This document shows positions 13,907 to 24,768 of a stretch of 64,000 nucleotides of DNA, in pieces. The notes beneath the pieces are model-generated. The model saw nothing but the letters and a program-made list of their open reading frames with translations. It made no database searches and was not told the origin of the DNA. Made by a program: the position numbers and the translations under genes. Position 1 is the stretch's first letter, and each line of letters begins with the position of its first letter. Origin of the DNA: Cardinalis cardinalis (Eukaryota > Chordata > Aves > Passeriformes > Cardinalidae); the NCBI GenBank assembly GCA_014549065.1, contig JACDOX010000040.1, forward strand, positions 4,977,750 to 5,041,749, in the 5' to 3' direction.

Positions 13907-14037
13907 GCTGTTCTTATCTCAACCCCTGTGTTTTCTTACTTTTACCCTTCCAAGTTCTCTTCCCCTCTGTTCTACAGGGGCGAGGAGTGAGCAAGTGGCT
14001 GCATGGGACTTTGTTACCATGGGGTTAAAACATAACA
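13435..14037 (+). mobile_element. Solo LTR, ERVL-like avian endogenous retrovirus
   Basis: A 603-bp solo LTR in sense orientation. It starts TGTGTTG, followed by 'aggatagaattaattttctc' (13451-13470), 'tcagggatcttttagctatt', 'cagatattccacaccatatg' and 'ggcatcatgcttagcataaa' (possible TATA-like). The 3' part has 'cttatctcaacccctgtgtt', 'ttacccttccaagttctctt' and 'ggggttaaaacataaca', ending in CA. It pairs colinearly with the LTR at 49581-50144, which fixes both ends. Its flanks (aagtt / caggt) are only a partial match, so the target duplication is decayed or short. No internal viral sequence is present. The ERVL-like label rests on the sister copy's 5-bp duplication. Confidence 0.85.
13832..13906 (+). 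repeat. (TAT)25 microsatellite inside LTR
   Basis: 75 bases of uninterrupted TAT/ATT trinucleotide repeat. It lies at the place where the sister LTR (about 49961-49996) has a degenerate ATT/GTT-rich stretch, so it probably expanded from a seed already in the LTR. The leucine-rich open frame across it is an artefact of the repeat. Confidence 0.98.
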
Positions 14038-14935
14038 CAGGTGCTGCAGTCTACCTGAATTTCCAAAAAGCATTGAATGAGGTGCTCCATCAAAAGCCTT
14101 TGTGGGAACATAGAATAAGAGTGAACATTTACACATGAATTAAAGACAAGATAAAGATAAAAAGCAATGTAGCAATTGGAAGCAGGTCGGCATTTATGTG
14201 TGCTGAGATTGTGCTGCTTAATCTTTTAGAAAATAGCAGTACAGTATTTCATGTGACTTCTACATTACTGAAGGAGAATGAAAACAAGAATTAGCAATGA
14301 AGCATAAAGGAAAGCAGGAGACAAAATGACTGGATGTTAAAATGGCAGACAAAACTCAGCAAAGACAAGAGAAGACAAAAAAATGCTGATGGACCCCACA
14401 GGAATGAGTTCAAGGATGCAGATGTTTCTGTGCTCAGGACTCAGCAGCTGTCAGGAAAAACAAACAATATTTTAAAGTATTAAGAAGAAAACAGAAAGCA
14501 TCACTATGTTACTTAATAGACTGTACCATCTTCCTTTGACAAAANGAATCATCAAATAAAACTTACAATTTGCTGGGTGAAAACAGACAAGATAATGCAG
14601 CTGAGCTAAGAAGACTTANGCCAGAAATTTTCAAAGAGCTAATTAAAGACAAATAATCAAGAGGAACTAAAAGAAATATCATCCCTGACACAGCAATTTA
14701 GGCACTGAGCCACAAATTCTTGGAAGTTCAGAGAGTATTCCAGGGAAGTAATACTGTAAGCTTTCTTTACTGTATTTGTTGCCCCTGGAGAAAATAAGAC
14801 TTAGGATGGACTTAATAGTAGTCTTCCTTCCTTCCAGTGTCTAAGAAGAGGCTACAGAGAAGACAGGGATTGAACTAGAGATCTTCTGATCTGCCTTTCA
14901 ACCTGAATGATTCTGTATTTCTATGATGAATTAAG
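14038..14935 (+). mobile_element. Old CR1/L3-like LINE, third segment
   Basis: Resumption of the old LINE after the LTR. It begins with the reverse transcriptase block: 14045-14106 reads AVYLNFQKA then LNEVLHQKPLWE, a decayed form of the CR1-clade 'YLDFQKAFD..PHQ.LL' motif. Further on are 'gactcagcagctgtcaggaa' (14438-14457), 'aacagaaagcatcactatgt' (14489-14508) and a terminal part with 'gatctgcctttcaacctgaa tgattctgtatttctatga' (14889-14927), typical of a CR1 3' end. Many stops and frameshifts make it non-functional. The middle (about 14150-14400) is poorly recognisable. Confidence 0.6.
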
Positions 14936-17900
14936 TTTCAGAACTGCTAGAAACATGCTACTGGCTTTAGTCCAATCCAGTGTACTAGTTCTCATCCTAT
15001 AGAAATGTACGCATTAGAAACACTGTCAAAAACTCATGGTCAAACTCAAGCTCAGTAGGAACTCACTATCTCTGTGAGCTGAAGGTGTCACTTATATTTC
15101 CAACTTCAAGAAACAAGATTCACACTCTGAGTTTTACCTTCGTGTTTTCAAGAAAAAATAATATTGAAGTCCTCACAAATAATATAGACTCAAATATCCT
15201 ATTTGAGTCCTTTAAGAGAGAATTTGAAAGCAGTTTTTTTCCCCAGACTCTCCACCAAGGTATTGAAATATGCTCAGGCTCACTATTTTATCTGGAAGGT
15301 AGAGGGAATTATTAGGGAGCTACTGCCTTAGAGAAGAATAATAGGTAAAGGGGGTGGTTGAGAATATGAAAATGGAAAATAATTTGCATGTAACTGAACA
15401 GGAAATAGTGCAGTAACACTCTAAAAAGAGCAAGGAAAGGATGGAGTAAAAGTAACAAAACAATGACAATAAATCAGTTGTTTTAAAATCTAACTCAGGT
15501 GTGTGTAGGTTTCATCTTATGCGAAGGCAGAGAAAAGGAAAAGTAAAGCATAGAAGCAAGTACTTACTCAAAGAAACCTTATGAAACACACAATTAACCT
15601 GATACACAAAGAAGAGAGGAGGGATGGCTTTTGCTTCATTAGGTGCAACTGAAGCAGAAACAAATCATACAAGAGGTGGAACACGTCAAAATATACATCA
15701 GAAAGAATCAGTATAAAGGAATAGCAGAAGTGTATGAGGTAAATCAAGTGTTATTGTTAAGCCATTGAGAAGTAGCAGGTGAAGAGAGCTGGATAAGAAC
15801 AGGAAGGATTTAGCAGGGTGCTAGAAGACAAAGCAACATGGTTTTAAATGGAAGCCAAAAGAGGAGTGTCCTTGGTCATGTCCCTAAACTCCCAATCCTA
15901 CAGAAAACTGGTTGTGCAGGAGCTGGGATGGGAAATAATCAGGACCTGTATAGAAACTGCAGATCTGAGCATACTAAGGATANGCCATTTTTATTCTATT
16001 TCAGGATTTGTGTCAGTTTGTGAAGAAAGTGAATCCAGTCAGACTTGAAAAAAAAGCACAGTAAACTAAATAATCTGGCTCAGGTTCTCCTGAATAATTA
16101 TCTGTTCAAAGTAGCTTGGGCTGGTGAGTAGNTAGAATATGTTCATTACAGAATTTACTGCACTCACTGATGAGCCTTTTGGGCCTTTACTGGCTGAAAG
16201 CTGGTGTCCCCAGGAATGACAAAAGCATAGGTTGGGTATACTGTGGGAGGGGTGATGATGTAATTTGCATTTATATCTTAAAGAATATTCATACTGTCAC
16301 ATCATAGCAGAAACAGACACTTCTGCACACATAAAAGGTTTCTACAGGAAGGCCACACAAGAGTTATGCAGCAGCACTGCATCCAGAGTAACTTCAGCCC
16401 AATACAGGAATGACTCAATCAAAATCCAACAGTCTTTGTACTCTTTTTGTAGACTGGTTAATCCATCCATGAATATGTTTCAGTAACATGTGATTTACTT
16501 CATGGGTGTCTTTCACTCACATTTGTTTTATGGATGTTGAAAAATTTCTGAATACGTCTTTGATACACAAGAAACTTGCTATTAGGATGTGCCACAATGA
16601 AAAATGAAAACATATTTTAGAATGACCTTTAAGGTCTCATTCAAATATAAAATATGCAGTACTGTAAACTGCAGAATTGCATAAGCTTGTTTAGGAAAAA
16701 AAGGCTTCTGGTCTTGTTAGCACCAGGCAAACACAGGGTATGTTTAATACATTTGTAAAACAATAAATAAAATTATTCCATACATAGGGATAGAAAAATG
16801 GCATTATTCATATAGGTAGTGAGGAGTGAAGCACCAGAGACATTCAAGAACCAAGCAGAAGTCAATCAAAATTATGTCTTAGAATTTATTTTCTTATATA
16901 TTCTGTGACATGGATTTCATCACTTTCATCACTTTAAGCTCAGCCAATAAACAAGATTCAAAGGTACATGGAGTCTTATGCCTCCGAGCTTTTTATATCC
17001 ACAGGCAAGTTCAAGAACTGATCAAAGTTTAAGCTCCCAATGTGGAATGAAATAAGAGCATCTAAAAACAGAGCCTCTGTTTTGTGGAGTGCTTTTTGCT
17101 TCCCAGGAAATGAAGGCACAAAGTATGCATTCCCACCAAACAACTTTATAAAACATAAGCCTCTAGGNATTCCCATAGACATCATCTACCACAGACTACT
17201 TAGTTTTCCTCCTTTTAGCTCTGGGCTAGTTCCATAGAAAGTCTGAAGAGCCTACAAATCTCTCTTCAGCCATCTAAGGCTACCTGTACATTAACATGTA
17301 GTTTATCAAANAGTACATTGGCAGACTGAAGCTACCGGTGCCCCCACATCCAAATTATGTGTGCTTCAGGGCTCATCCTTCAGACTACACCTCCTCTGAT
17401 GCCTTGAACTGAACATCTTCATCATGTCCATGATTCACAGCTGCTCCAAGGACTGGTCCTGGTTTGCTTGGACCCTCACTAGGGGTTAGAGCACATGTGA
17501 AAGTTCCTGAAGAAAAGCTTCTGGATGAATAGCACACAGATGAAAATTAGTACATGTGCACAAAAGCTGCTTTACAGCCAGATCAATGTGCATCAGGTGG
17601 GGCTGACCAAGANCTGGTTTCAAAACTACACTACTGCCCTGAATCAACACGTTCAACCACATAAAGCCTATCTCCAACATGAGACTGTCAACAGNCTTCT
17701 GATTTGAACATAAAACACATAAAATTGAAGATAAAATAAAACTTATGCTGGTAAAAATTGACTCAGAATTTCCTCAGCGCAAGTGAAACCAAATTCTACC
17801 TTCATCTTCAGAGCAGCAAAATTTGCCTTCATATGAGAAATGGACATACTCCATTGACAACACCTTTCTGGGGGGTGGAAGCAAAATCCTGCTGAAAGGG

Positions 17901-18870
17901 CTGGTGTGGCTGCAATGTAGACATCTGCAGGGGAAGAGGAGGAGGGAGGGCTGATGGCCAGGAAACACATGATCTTCCATGCTTCATGGTACTCCTTCTG
18001 TTGCTGGAGGTCCTCACTATTTGCACAACCCAACCTCCCTACCCCAGAACAAGGAGGACAGGGTGAAAGTGAGTGATCAGAGAAGTGCAGGATCATCCTT
18101 GCAAGCAGCAGGGTTATGGCTGACTGTTACTGGAACAAGAAAAAACAGTTGGTCCTGTCTAAGGATGACAATATCTGGAAAATCACCAACTGTAGCAAGC
18201 CATTATACTCCTCTTAGCTTCAGGCACCCAGCCCTAAAACTACTCTAAGAGTGTTGCCTGTTCACCTTAACTTACTGTGTGATAAAATTCTGTGCTTTTT
18301 GGACTTCAAAAGTTGCCCTGCATAGAGATGACTCTGCTGTGAAAACAAGGCATAGGCAAAATTAACCTGAGGCACAGCTGATCCTGGCCAAGCAGTGTTG
18401 ACCTGGAAACCAGGAGGAGAATTTAAATGCTGTACAAGGTAATGAAATGAAAGCCCCAAATCTCCAACTCAGGCAATTCAATTTGTATTAACAAGCAACA
18501 AAAATTGTCTGACACACATCACTGACACTGTCAAGGAAGAATGGTGGGTGCTAAAGGCCAGAGGTATAATAAATAAATTGTAACTGGGAGACTTGATGGA
18601 ATGAAAGCTAAGGAAGGAGAGACAGCATGGTTGTTAAGAAATTTGTTTCTCAGGTTGAGAAGCAGCATTAGAAAAACTTACCATTTATCTGTGATTTTTT
18701 TTCTGGGTCAACTGCTCTATTTTTTATTGACTTACAGCCTTACTTAGACAGTAACAAGGAAAACACCAAAATGTTATTCTTGGTTTATGGCTTTCTCTTT
18801 TCCCCAGTGCAATGAACTTAGCACTTACAGGTCTAACCTTGGGTAAAATGAAATTGGAGAAGGTCTCAGC

Positions 18871-18920
18871 AAAAAAAAAAAAAAAAAAAAAAAAAATAAA
18901 AAAAAAAAAGAGAGAGAGGA
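18871..18920 (+). repeat. A-rich tract followed by (GA)n
   Basis: 26 A, one T, 12 A, then gagagagagga. It could be the tail of a retroposed sequence, but the 300 bases upstream show nothing I recognise, so I treat it as simple repeat. Confidence 0.9.
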
Positions 18921-19457
18921 AAGTGAGAATGTTGTTAGCCCAACCACAGTGCTTAACACTGGCCTTAACTATTTTTATAGCCCTTGTTTAAATTTTAAAG
19001 CAGTAAGGGATTAAGAACAAACACATGCATTTCTCCTCATGTTTCGTTTGTGTGTAAGTAATTTTAAAGGTCAAGCATGGCTTTTTTGGTCCCTGAAAAA
19101 GCTCTCTCCATTTTGAAAGTAAAAAAACATAGCCCAGATCATCAGCAAATATAAACTAGCAAAGTTTATCATAGTCAACACAGCAGGACAATGTACACTG
19201 CTGGAGATTCTGGCTGCTGTTTTGTAGCATTCCAGGAGGAAAACATTACAAAGTTTTTTAAAGAAATATAACCTGAAAGAGGAGAGACAGATTTCCCTGT
19301 TTGAGTCTGTGCCAGAGGGAATGAACTCATAAGGAACATAAATCAAGAGAATGAAAACAGGCAGTTGAAGTCTAGTTCTGATGATGACAGGTATATTATT
19401 TTTTAGGTTTCCAGTAGAAAGCCAGGCTGTGCTCTCTACCGAGGCACAAATGATGAT

Positions 19458-19483
19458 CTAATGACTATTGATTTAGTCATTAG
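19458..19483. repeat. Perfect inverted repeat with TAATGA/TCATTA arms
   Basis: ctaatgacta and tagtcattag are exact reverse complements, separated by six bases (ttgatt). Each arm contains a TAAT homeodomain-type core. It is in intergenic DNA about 15 kb upstream of the KITLG promoter. Function is unknown. Confidence 0.6.
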
Positions 19484-20012
19484 AAAAGAATCACAAATGC
19501 CTCTGACACAAAAGTTTTCTTAAAATATTTTACAAGCCCTCTTGGTGTTCCCTGGACAGAAGAAACAAGTCAGCAGCCCAAAGATTCCAAGAATTAAATC
19601 AGGAGTCTCCCAAAGCTGACTTTAGAATACGGCATTAATTATACTGTTTTCTTAATAATGTTTGCCAAGTGTTTTTTCTGGGATATCAGAGAGGAGCTTT
19701 GCAATTATTGTGTTTTTTTAAATTATAATTCGCTTCTCAGGTGTCTTTTTTGCTGATTTCTGTCATGATGATGAAAAAAAATGCAGAGTGATATCCCAGG
19801 TCTCTACTCCAAATATGCCACTAGTGCACATCCAAAGGATGCTTAGGACCTGGTTCAAAAGGTAATCAAATCAATGANATACCTAATCAATAGAAAAAAC
19901 AAAGACAATATTATTGGCCTCATCCGGTTTCCACAGAAGTCAAGGAAGTAAATTTTCAATGGCAACAAACATCAAACAGTACTATTAAGTTTAAAATTCC
20001 TCATGAATAAAA

Positions 20013-20160
20013 CACAGAATCTCAGAATCACACAATCATAGAATGTTAGAATGGTTTGAATTGGAAGGGACCTTGAAGATCATCAAGTTCCAACCCCATG
20101 CTGAGGGCGGGGACATCTTCCAATTGAGTAGGTTTCTCAAAGCTTCCAACATCTTGAAAG
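20013..20160 (-). mobile_element. CR1 LINE 3'-end fragment, antisense
   Basis: Starts with 'cagaatctcagaatcacaca' and 'atcatagaatgttagaatgg', the reverse complement of the CR1 3' terminus. It continues with 'ggaagggaccttgaagatca', 'tccaaccccatgctgagggc', 'ggggacatcttccaattgag' and 'tttctcaaagcttccaacat'. About 150 bp of the 3' UTR only. Confidence 0.9.
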
Positions 20161-23100
20161 ACTGTATGAATAAAAGTAGTAGCTCCCTATTAAAAATTTT
20201 TGCTATTAAAATCAGGCTTTTATTTTCTTTCCCAGTTTCTCACAAGGAGACATTTGATGCTCCAGGAGAAGGATTTTTGAATCTGCCTTTTTTTCTCTGC
20301 TCCCATGCTGTAATCACTGCAGAATTTAAAGAGCATATTCATGTGAGAACACTTNATTTCCTAATTAGGGACAATTGGTATGTTCAAGTGATTATTTTTC
20401 TGAGTGTCTGAGAAGATATGATCCTTCTCAGACAGTCTGATATCATGGGCTTAGGTCAAAACAAATATTTTCTTTCACCATTTCTTTCCCATTTCAGTGC
20501 ATGTAAATAATAGCTAGGCTACAGTCAGTTTTTAACTTATTTTTATAACAGACCTGTAATCACCATTCAAGAATCTAATACAATAAACACTTCTGTGACT
20601 ACTGTTAACAGAAGGTGAGTAGCAATAGAGTAGTTAACCAGTAGTTACATAAGGATTACTCCCCATTAATAAGTGTTGAAAAGTATAGGGACAAATACCC
20701 ATCCTTCCTTCCTGGCTGTTTAAGAGATTTCTAATCCCAAATATAAGAGCAAGCATAGGCAAACATTAGGCTGCTGTACACTCCACATATAAAGACTCTT
20801 TCCTAGAACAAGCTTGAGCAGGGTACTGGGATTTAGGCCACATGAATATAAGCCCTCAATAGAATTCTTTAAAGTGTCAGTTTTCAGTATTTTGCATTTT
20901 AAAAGTTCAAAGAATTTCTACACCAGGATCAAAGTATGGGATTCAACCCCAAACATATGAATATCAACACACAAGCAAGGTTTAGAACACATCAATTGAA
21001 TGAGCTTTTGCAATGGAGCACTCTTTCTGTGCTCAGGAGGCATTTCAGATTTCATTAGACATGCAAGGCGATTAATTTCCTATGGTGCATTTAGGTTACC
21101 ATATTCTGCTCTTTGACACCTGGTGTGGTAAAAATTTTTCCTCTGTAAAAAATTGTAAAATTATGGGGTTTAGCTTTGATTCCTGGGGATACTTGTTCTA
21201 AGGTGACAATTTTCCTATTCTTCTCTGTTTTAATCTGAGAAGATGTTCAAAATCACTAATATATCTATGTAATAATTAATATACTTTAAGTTTTTTGTTT
21301 ATAGTGAGTGATATATACTCTGACTGTATTAAAATGTTATATATACATACACAGGCAGGGAAACTTTGTTCTGAGTGAAGCATTTTTTTTGTGTCTGCTC
21401 CCTCAAGAAACATTAATACAAAGTGTCAGTATATAAGGAATCTCCAGAATGACAAAGCTTGAGTTATCTCTTTAAACCATATGCAGAGATTACAGCTGTT
21501 CTGGCATGCGTTTTCCAGCCTATGAAATACTAAACCCAAAGCTATCCTGCTCTTATTAAAATATTTTTAGAATGCAATAGGACTAAGAATCTGAGGAAAT
21601 GCCAAATCAATATTTAGTTTTGCATTTGTTAGTGACAACATTTTATCTCTTTATGCATCTGTTACATGGTAAATGAAGAGGAGAAGCAGTAGATGGACAT
21701 ATAATTAGACATTCAGTACAATTAATTCATCAAAGACACAGAAGTGTGGTTTCAACAGACACAGTATATGTACCATTTAATAAATTTTGGAAGTTTGATA
21801 CAATACAGGCTAATGGTCACATTTGCTGTAGGGAATTTTCTATCTTTAATTTAAAAGGAGACGGTGAAGAATTTTCTGATTTGCAAATTAAGCAACACGA
21901 CCAGGGAAAATCCCTAAACTCAATTCTTCAGCATTCAAGCAGACCTGAGCTTAAGATGCCAGTCTAATTTGAATAGCTGGCAGCCAAGGCCAGTTTCTAC
22001 TACACATCAGAAAATGTGCTAGTGACTGCCACCACCATCACCATTCCTGAAAGCCAAGTCCATCCTGTTTCCTTTTCTGTCCCATAATTAGAATCTTGTA
22101 CTTGAGGCTGAAAAGCAGAGACAATAAACCCATCTTTCTCCTTCACCTTCCACTTCCATTATCAAGGCTCTGAAAGCTTTAGGGCAGTTGCAGCTCTGCA
22201 TGTACCCCTACAGAGCAGAACAGGTTCATTTCCAGTTGCTCATGTTCAGCTAGCATTTTACCAGATTGCTAAGGTTTTCCTGGGGAATACCAGTCCCAGA
22301 AAAGAAACTGCGTTTGTTGCAGCTTCTAATTTAGACAAACTTAGAGACAGTTTCATGAGACAAAGGAAAACACATTTTTCTAGGCTTAATTGTTGATTTG
22401 CAGCATCCCTAGAGAAGATATTAGAATGTTTAACACAAATACAAGGAAAATGTACAATGAAAATGGGGCATAGTAGGCAACCAGGCTGCTTTCAGCTCCC
22501 TGTATAATTATTATAAACGTGCTTCCACACATCCTGTAGAAGTTCTGTATGTCTGGAGACAGAGTGGAGCCTTCTTCCAGCATGCTAGTTCCCCTTGTAT
22601 ATAATTCCTTTTCTGCCAAGTAAGAAACCAAAAGACCTAAAGTGGTTATTGCACGCTCATGTGGGCACGGAATTCCAGAANTGAACACTGCCGTTTGTCT
22701 CTTCCTAATTATCATGAATTCTTCCTTTATACATTCAATGGAGATTGGATTAACGCAGCTATTCTGTTTAAAAATCAAACCTCAGCATCGTCACTAGCAG
22801 TGCTCTAGTAGCTAAATTTATCGTATCTTATCTGGCTGAGGAATCTTTGCTGTGTTCCAGGATCATTTGTTAATGTCACAGCAGCCATTGAAATGGCAGA
22901 AGTTCATTATATTGTTATTGTTCATACAGCATAACACAATTCTAAACAGAAGGTCAAATTCTGATCATGTGACTATGTATATAAATAAAGAATATTTCCA
23001 CTGAGTAAGATGAAATTGTTGGAATATCTGGCCAAAGATCTAATTTATTATTGTGGCATTCACAGAAATAGCAATTAGAAATAAACACATGGACACACAT

Positions 23101-24316
23101 ACAGTGACTAGAATATATAACACTATCTTACTATAAAATTAGATTTATCTTAAAAAGCAAATGCGAAAAGATAAAGACTATGACAGCATTTTGCAATAGT
23201 TTACAAGAAAATCCAATATCAAACCTAAATTGCTTGAAATAAAAACTTCATTTAGCTAAAGGAACTTTCCAAAAGGATGAATATATTTTACTGTAAACCA
23301 TTTAGTTTAGTTTTGCTGTCTTTTCACTACTCCCTTAATCTGAGAGAACTGGTAATTATGATTTAGAATTGAGCACAGTCCTTTTTAATCCTGTACTTTG
23401 GCCAATGATTATTGACGACTTTTCTAAAAATGAACAGAGGTGAGACCCGTTTCTAAATCTGCCTGTAACATTTTACCCTGGATAAGAGATAGGATCAGCT
23501 TCCAGCGTCTTCTTAGTTCTTCAGTTTCTAGTACGCTTCCACCCTCTCAGAGCAATGAAATAGGCAGGACTGCTTGAGGATACCTGAACATGTCTGAAAC
23601 ATCCAAAGCCTGGCAGATGTCATGTCTACCCAGATGAAGGGAAAGCACAGATAGAAGAGGTTTAGAAGGCTGAGGATCTAGTTTATATCACAGCACCAGC
23701 AAAGGATCAGCCTCTCTTAATATGAAATATGGATACATTCATACATGTTTTGAAAGACTACTTCTTGTTGGCATTACTGTCTTGTAAAAGACAAGTTTAA
23801 GATATTCCCAGGTCCTTCCAACACAACTTATTTCATTTCTAGCTTACTTTTACTGTATGATTAGGTATTTATCCTGATTCACTGCATAGCAGCATATAAC
23901 ATGAAGAACTTAGAACACATACTGATCCTTACAGCAGCCAAGAGATGTGCCACTACCTTGTGCAGGCAAGGAGGAATGCTCTTAGACTATATTTCCTTTG
24001 TATCACCTACTACATCCCACATAAAATCACATCAGGTGGTTCTATTGTAGAAAGAACAACCAGAAGATTATAAAGGACATTGGTGACAATGTTTGAGAGA
24101 GAAATGCTTCTCATTGTAGAGATGCATTACACAGCACTCTATAGAGGCTGTGTAAACCAGCTATCAGTAACAACCAGATAGTAAAGAATTTCATGAACTA
24201 ATATTCACCAGAAGTTATGATTATTACCCTTCTCAGCAGGAGAGCAAGAGATGGCATTATTCTCCAGCACTTGTCACCTATTATTCTTTCCTACCAGCAC
24301 AACATATCATCCCCTC
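20161..24316. other. Intergenic, no gene recognised
   Basis: About 4.1 kb, AT-rich. There are open frames up to 130 codons (22386-22778 on the - strand), but none shows family resemblance, and they are broken by N bases. No repeat family was identified. Confidence 0.5.
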
Positions 24317-24768
24317 CATAGAATCATAGAAGCATTTTGGTTGGCAAAGAACTCTAAGATCATACCATTACTCCAGCGCCACCATGTTCACCACTTAACC
24401 ATCACCACTCACCACTTCACCCTGTGTCATATCCACACTTCTTTTAAGTACTTTCAGGGATGCTGACTCAATCGCTTCCCCAAACAGCCTTCTCCAGTGC
24501 TTGCTTTCTGCTTTGGTGCAGAAATATTTCTCATATCCAATCTAACCCTCCCCTGGCACAGCTTAAGGATGTTTACTCTTGCTCTATCACGTGCTACCTG
24601 GGATAAAAGATCAACATCCCCCTGGCTGCATCCTCCTTTCAGGGAACAATAAGGTCTCCTCTGAGCCTCCTTTTCTCCAGGCTAAACACCCCCAGATCAC
24701 TCAAATGCTCCAGACTTTNATCAACTTCTCTGGACTTGCTCCAGCACCTCAATGTCTTTATTTCTCCA
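24317..24768 (-). mobile_element. CR1 LINE 3' fragment, antisense
   Basis: Begins with 'catagaatcatagaagcatt', the inverted CR1 terminus. It continues with 'gggatgctgactcaatcgct' (24458-24477), 'cccaaacagccttctccagt', 'tggtgcagaaatatttctca', 'cctttcagggaacaataagg' and 'ctcctctgagcctccttttc tccaggctaa'. It ends near 'ggacttgctccagcacctca'. About 450 bp of 3' UTR in inverted orientation, with one N. Confidence 0.9.

Larger units (their letters stand above)
14936..20012. other. Intergenic, no gene recognised
   Basis: About 5 kb without a supported gene. It contains the A-rich tract listed separately, a perfect 10-bp inverted repeat at 19458-19483, and scattered single N bases. The stretch at 17860-18110 is somewhat richer in G and C, but I could not assign it to a repeat or exon. 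Confidence 0.5.

Noticed and set aside
13810..14028. Open frame with a run of about 22 leucines
   Set aside because: It is a translation of the (TAT)25 microsatellite inside an LTR, not a membrane protein.
20043..20411. 122-codon frame on the + strand
   Set aside because: Its first part is an antisense CR1 fragment and the rest has no similarity to known proteins.
22386..22778. 130-codon frame on the - strand
   Set aside because: No family resemblance, interrupted by an N, no splice or promoter context.
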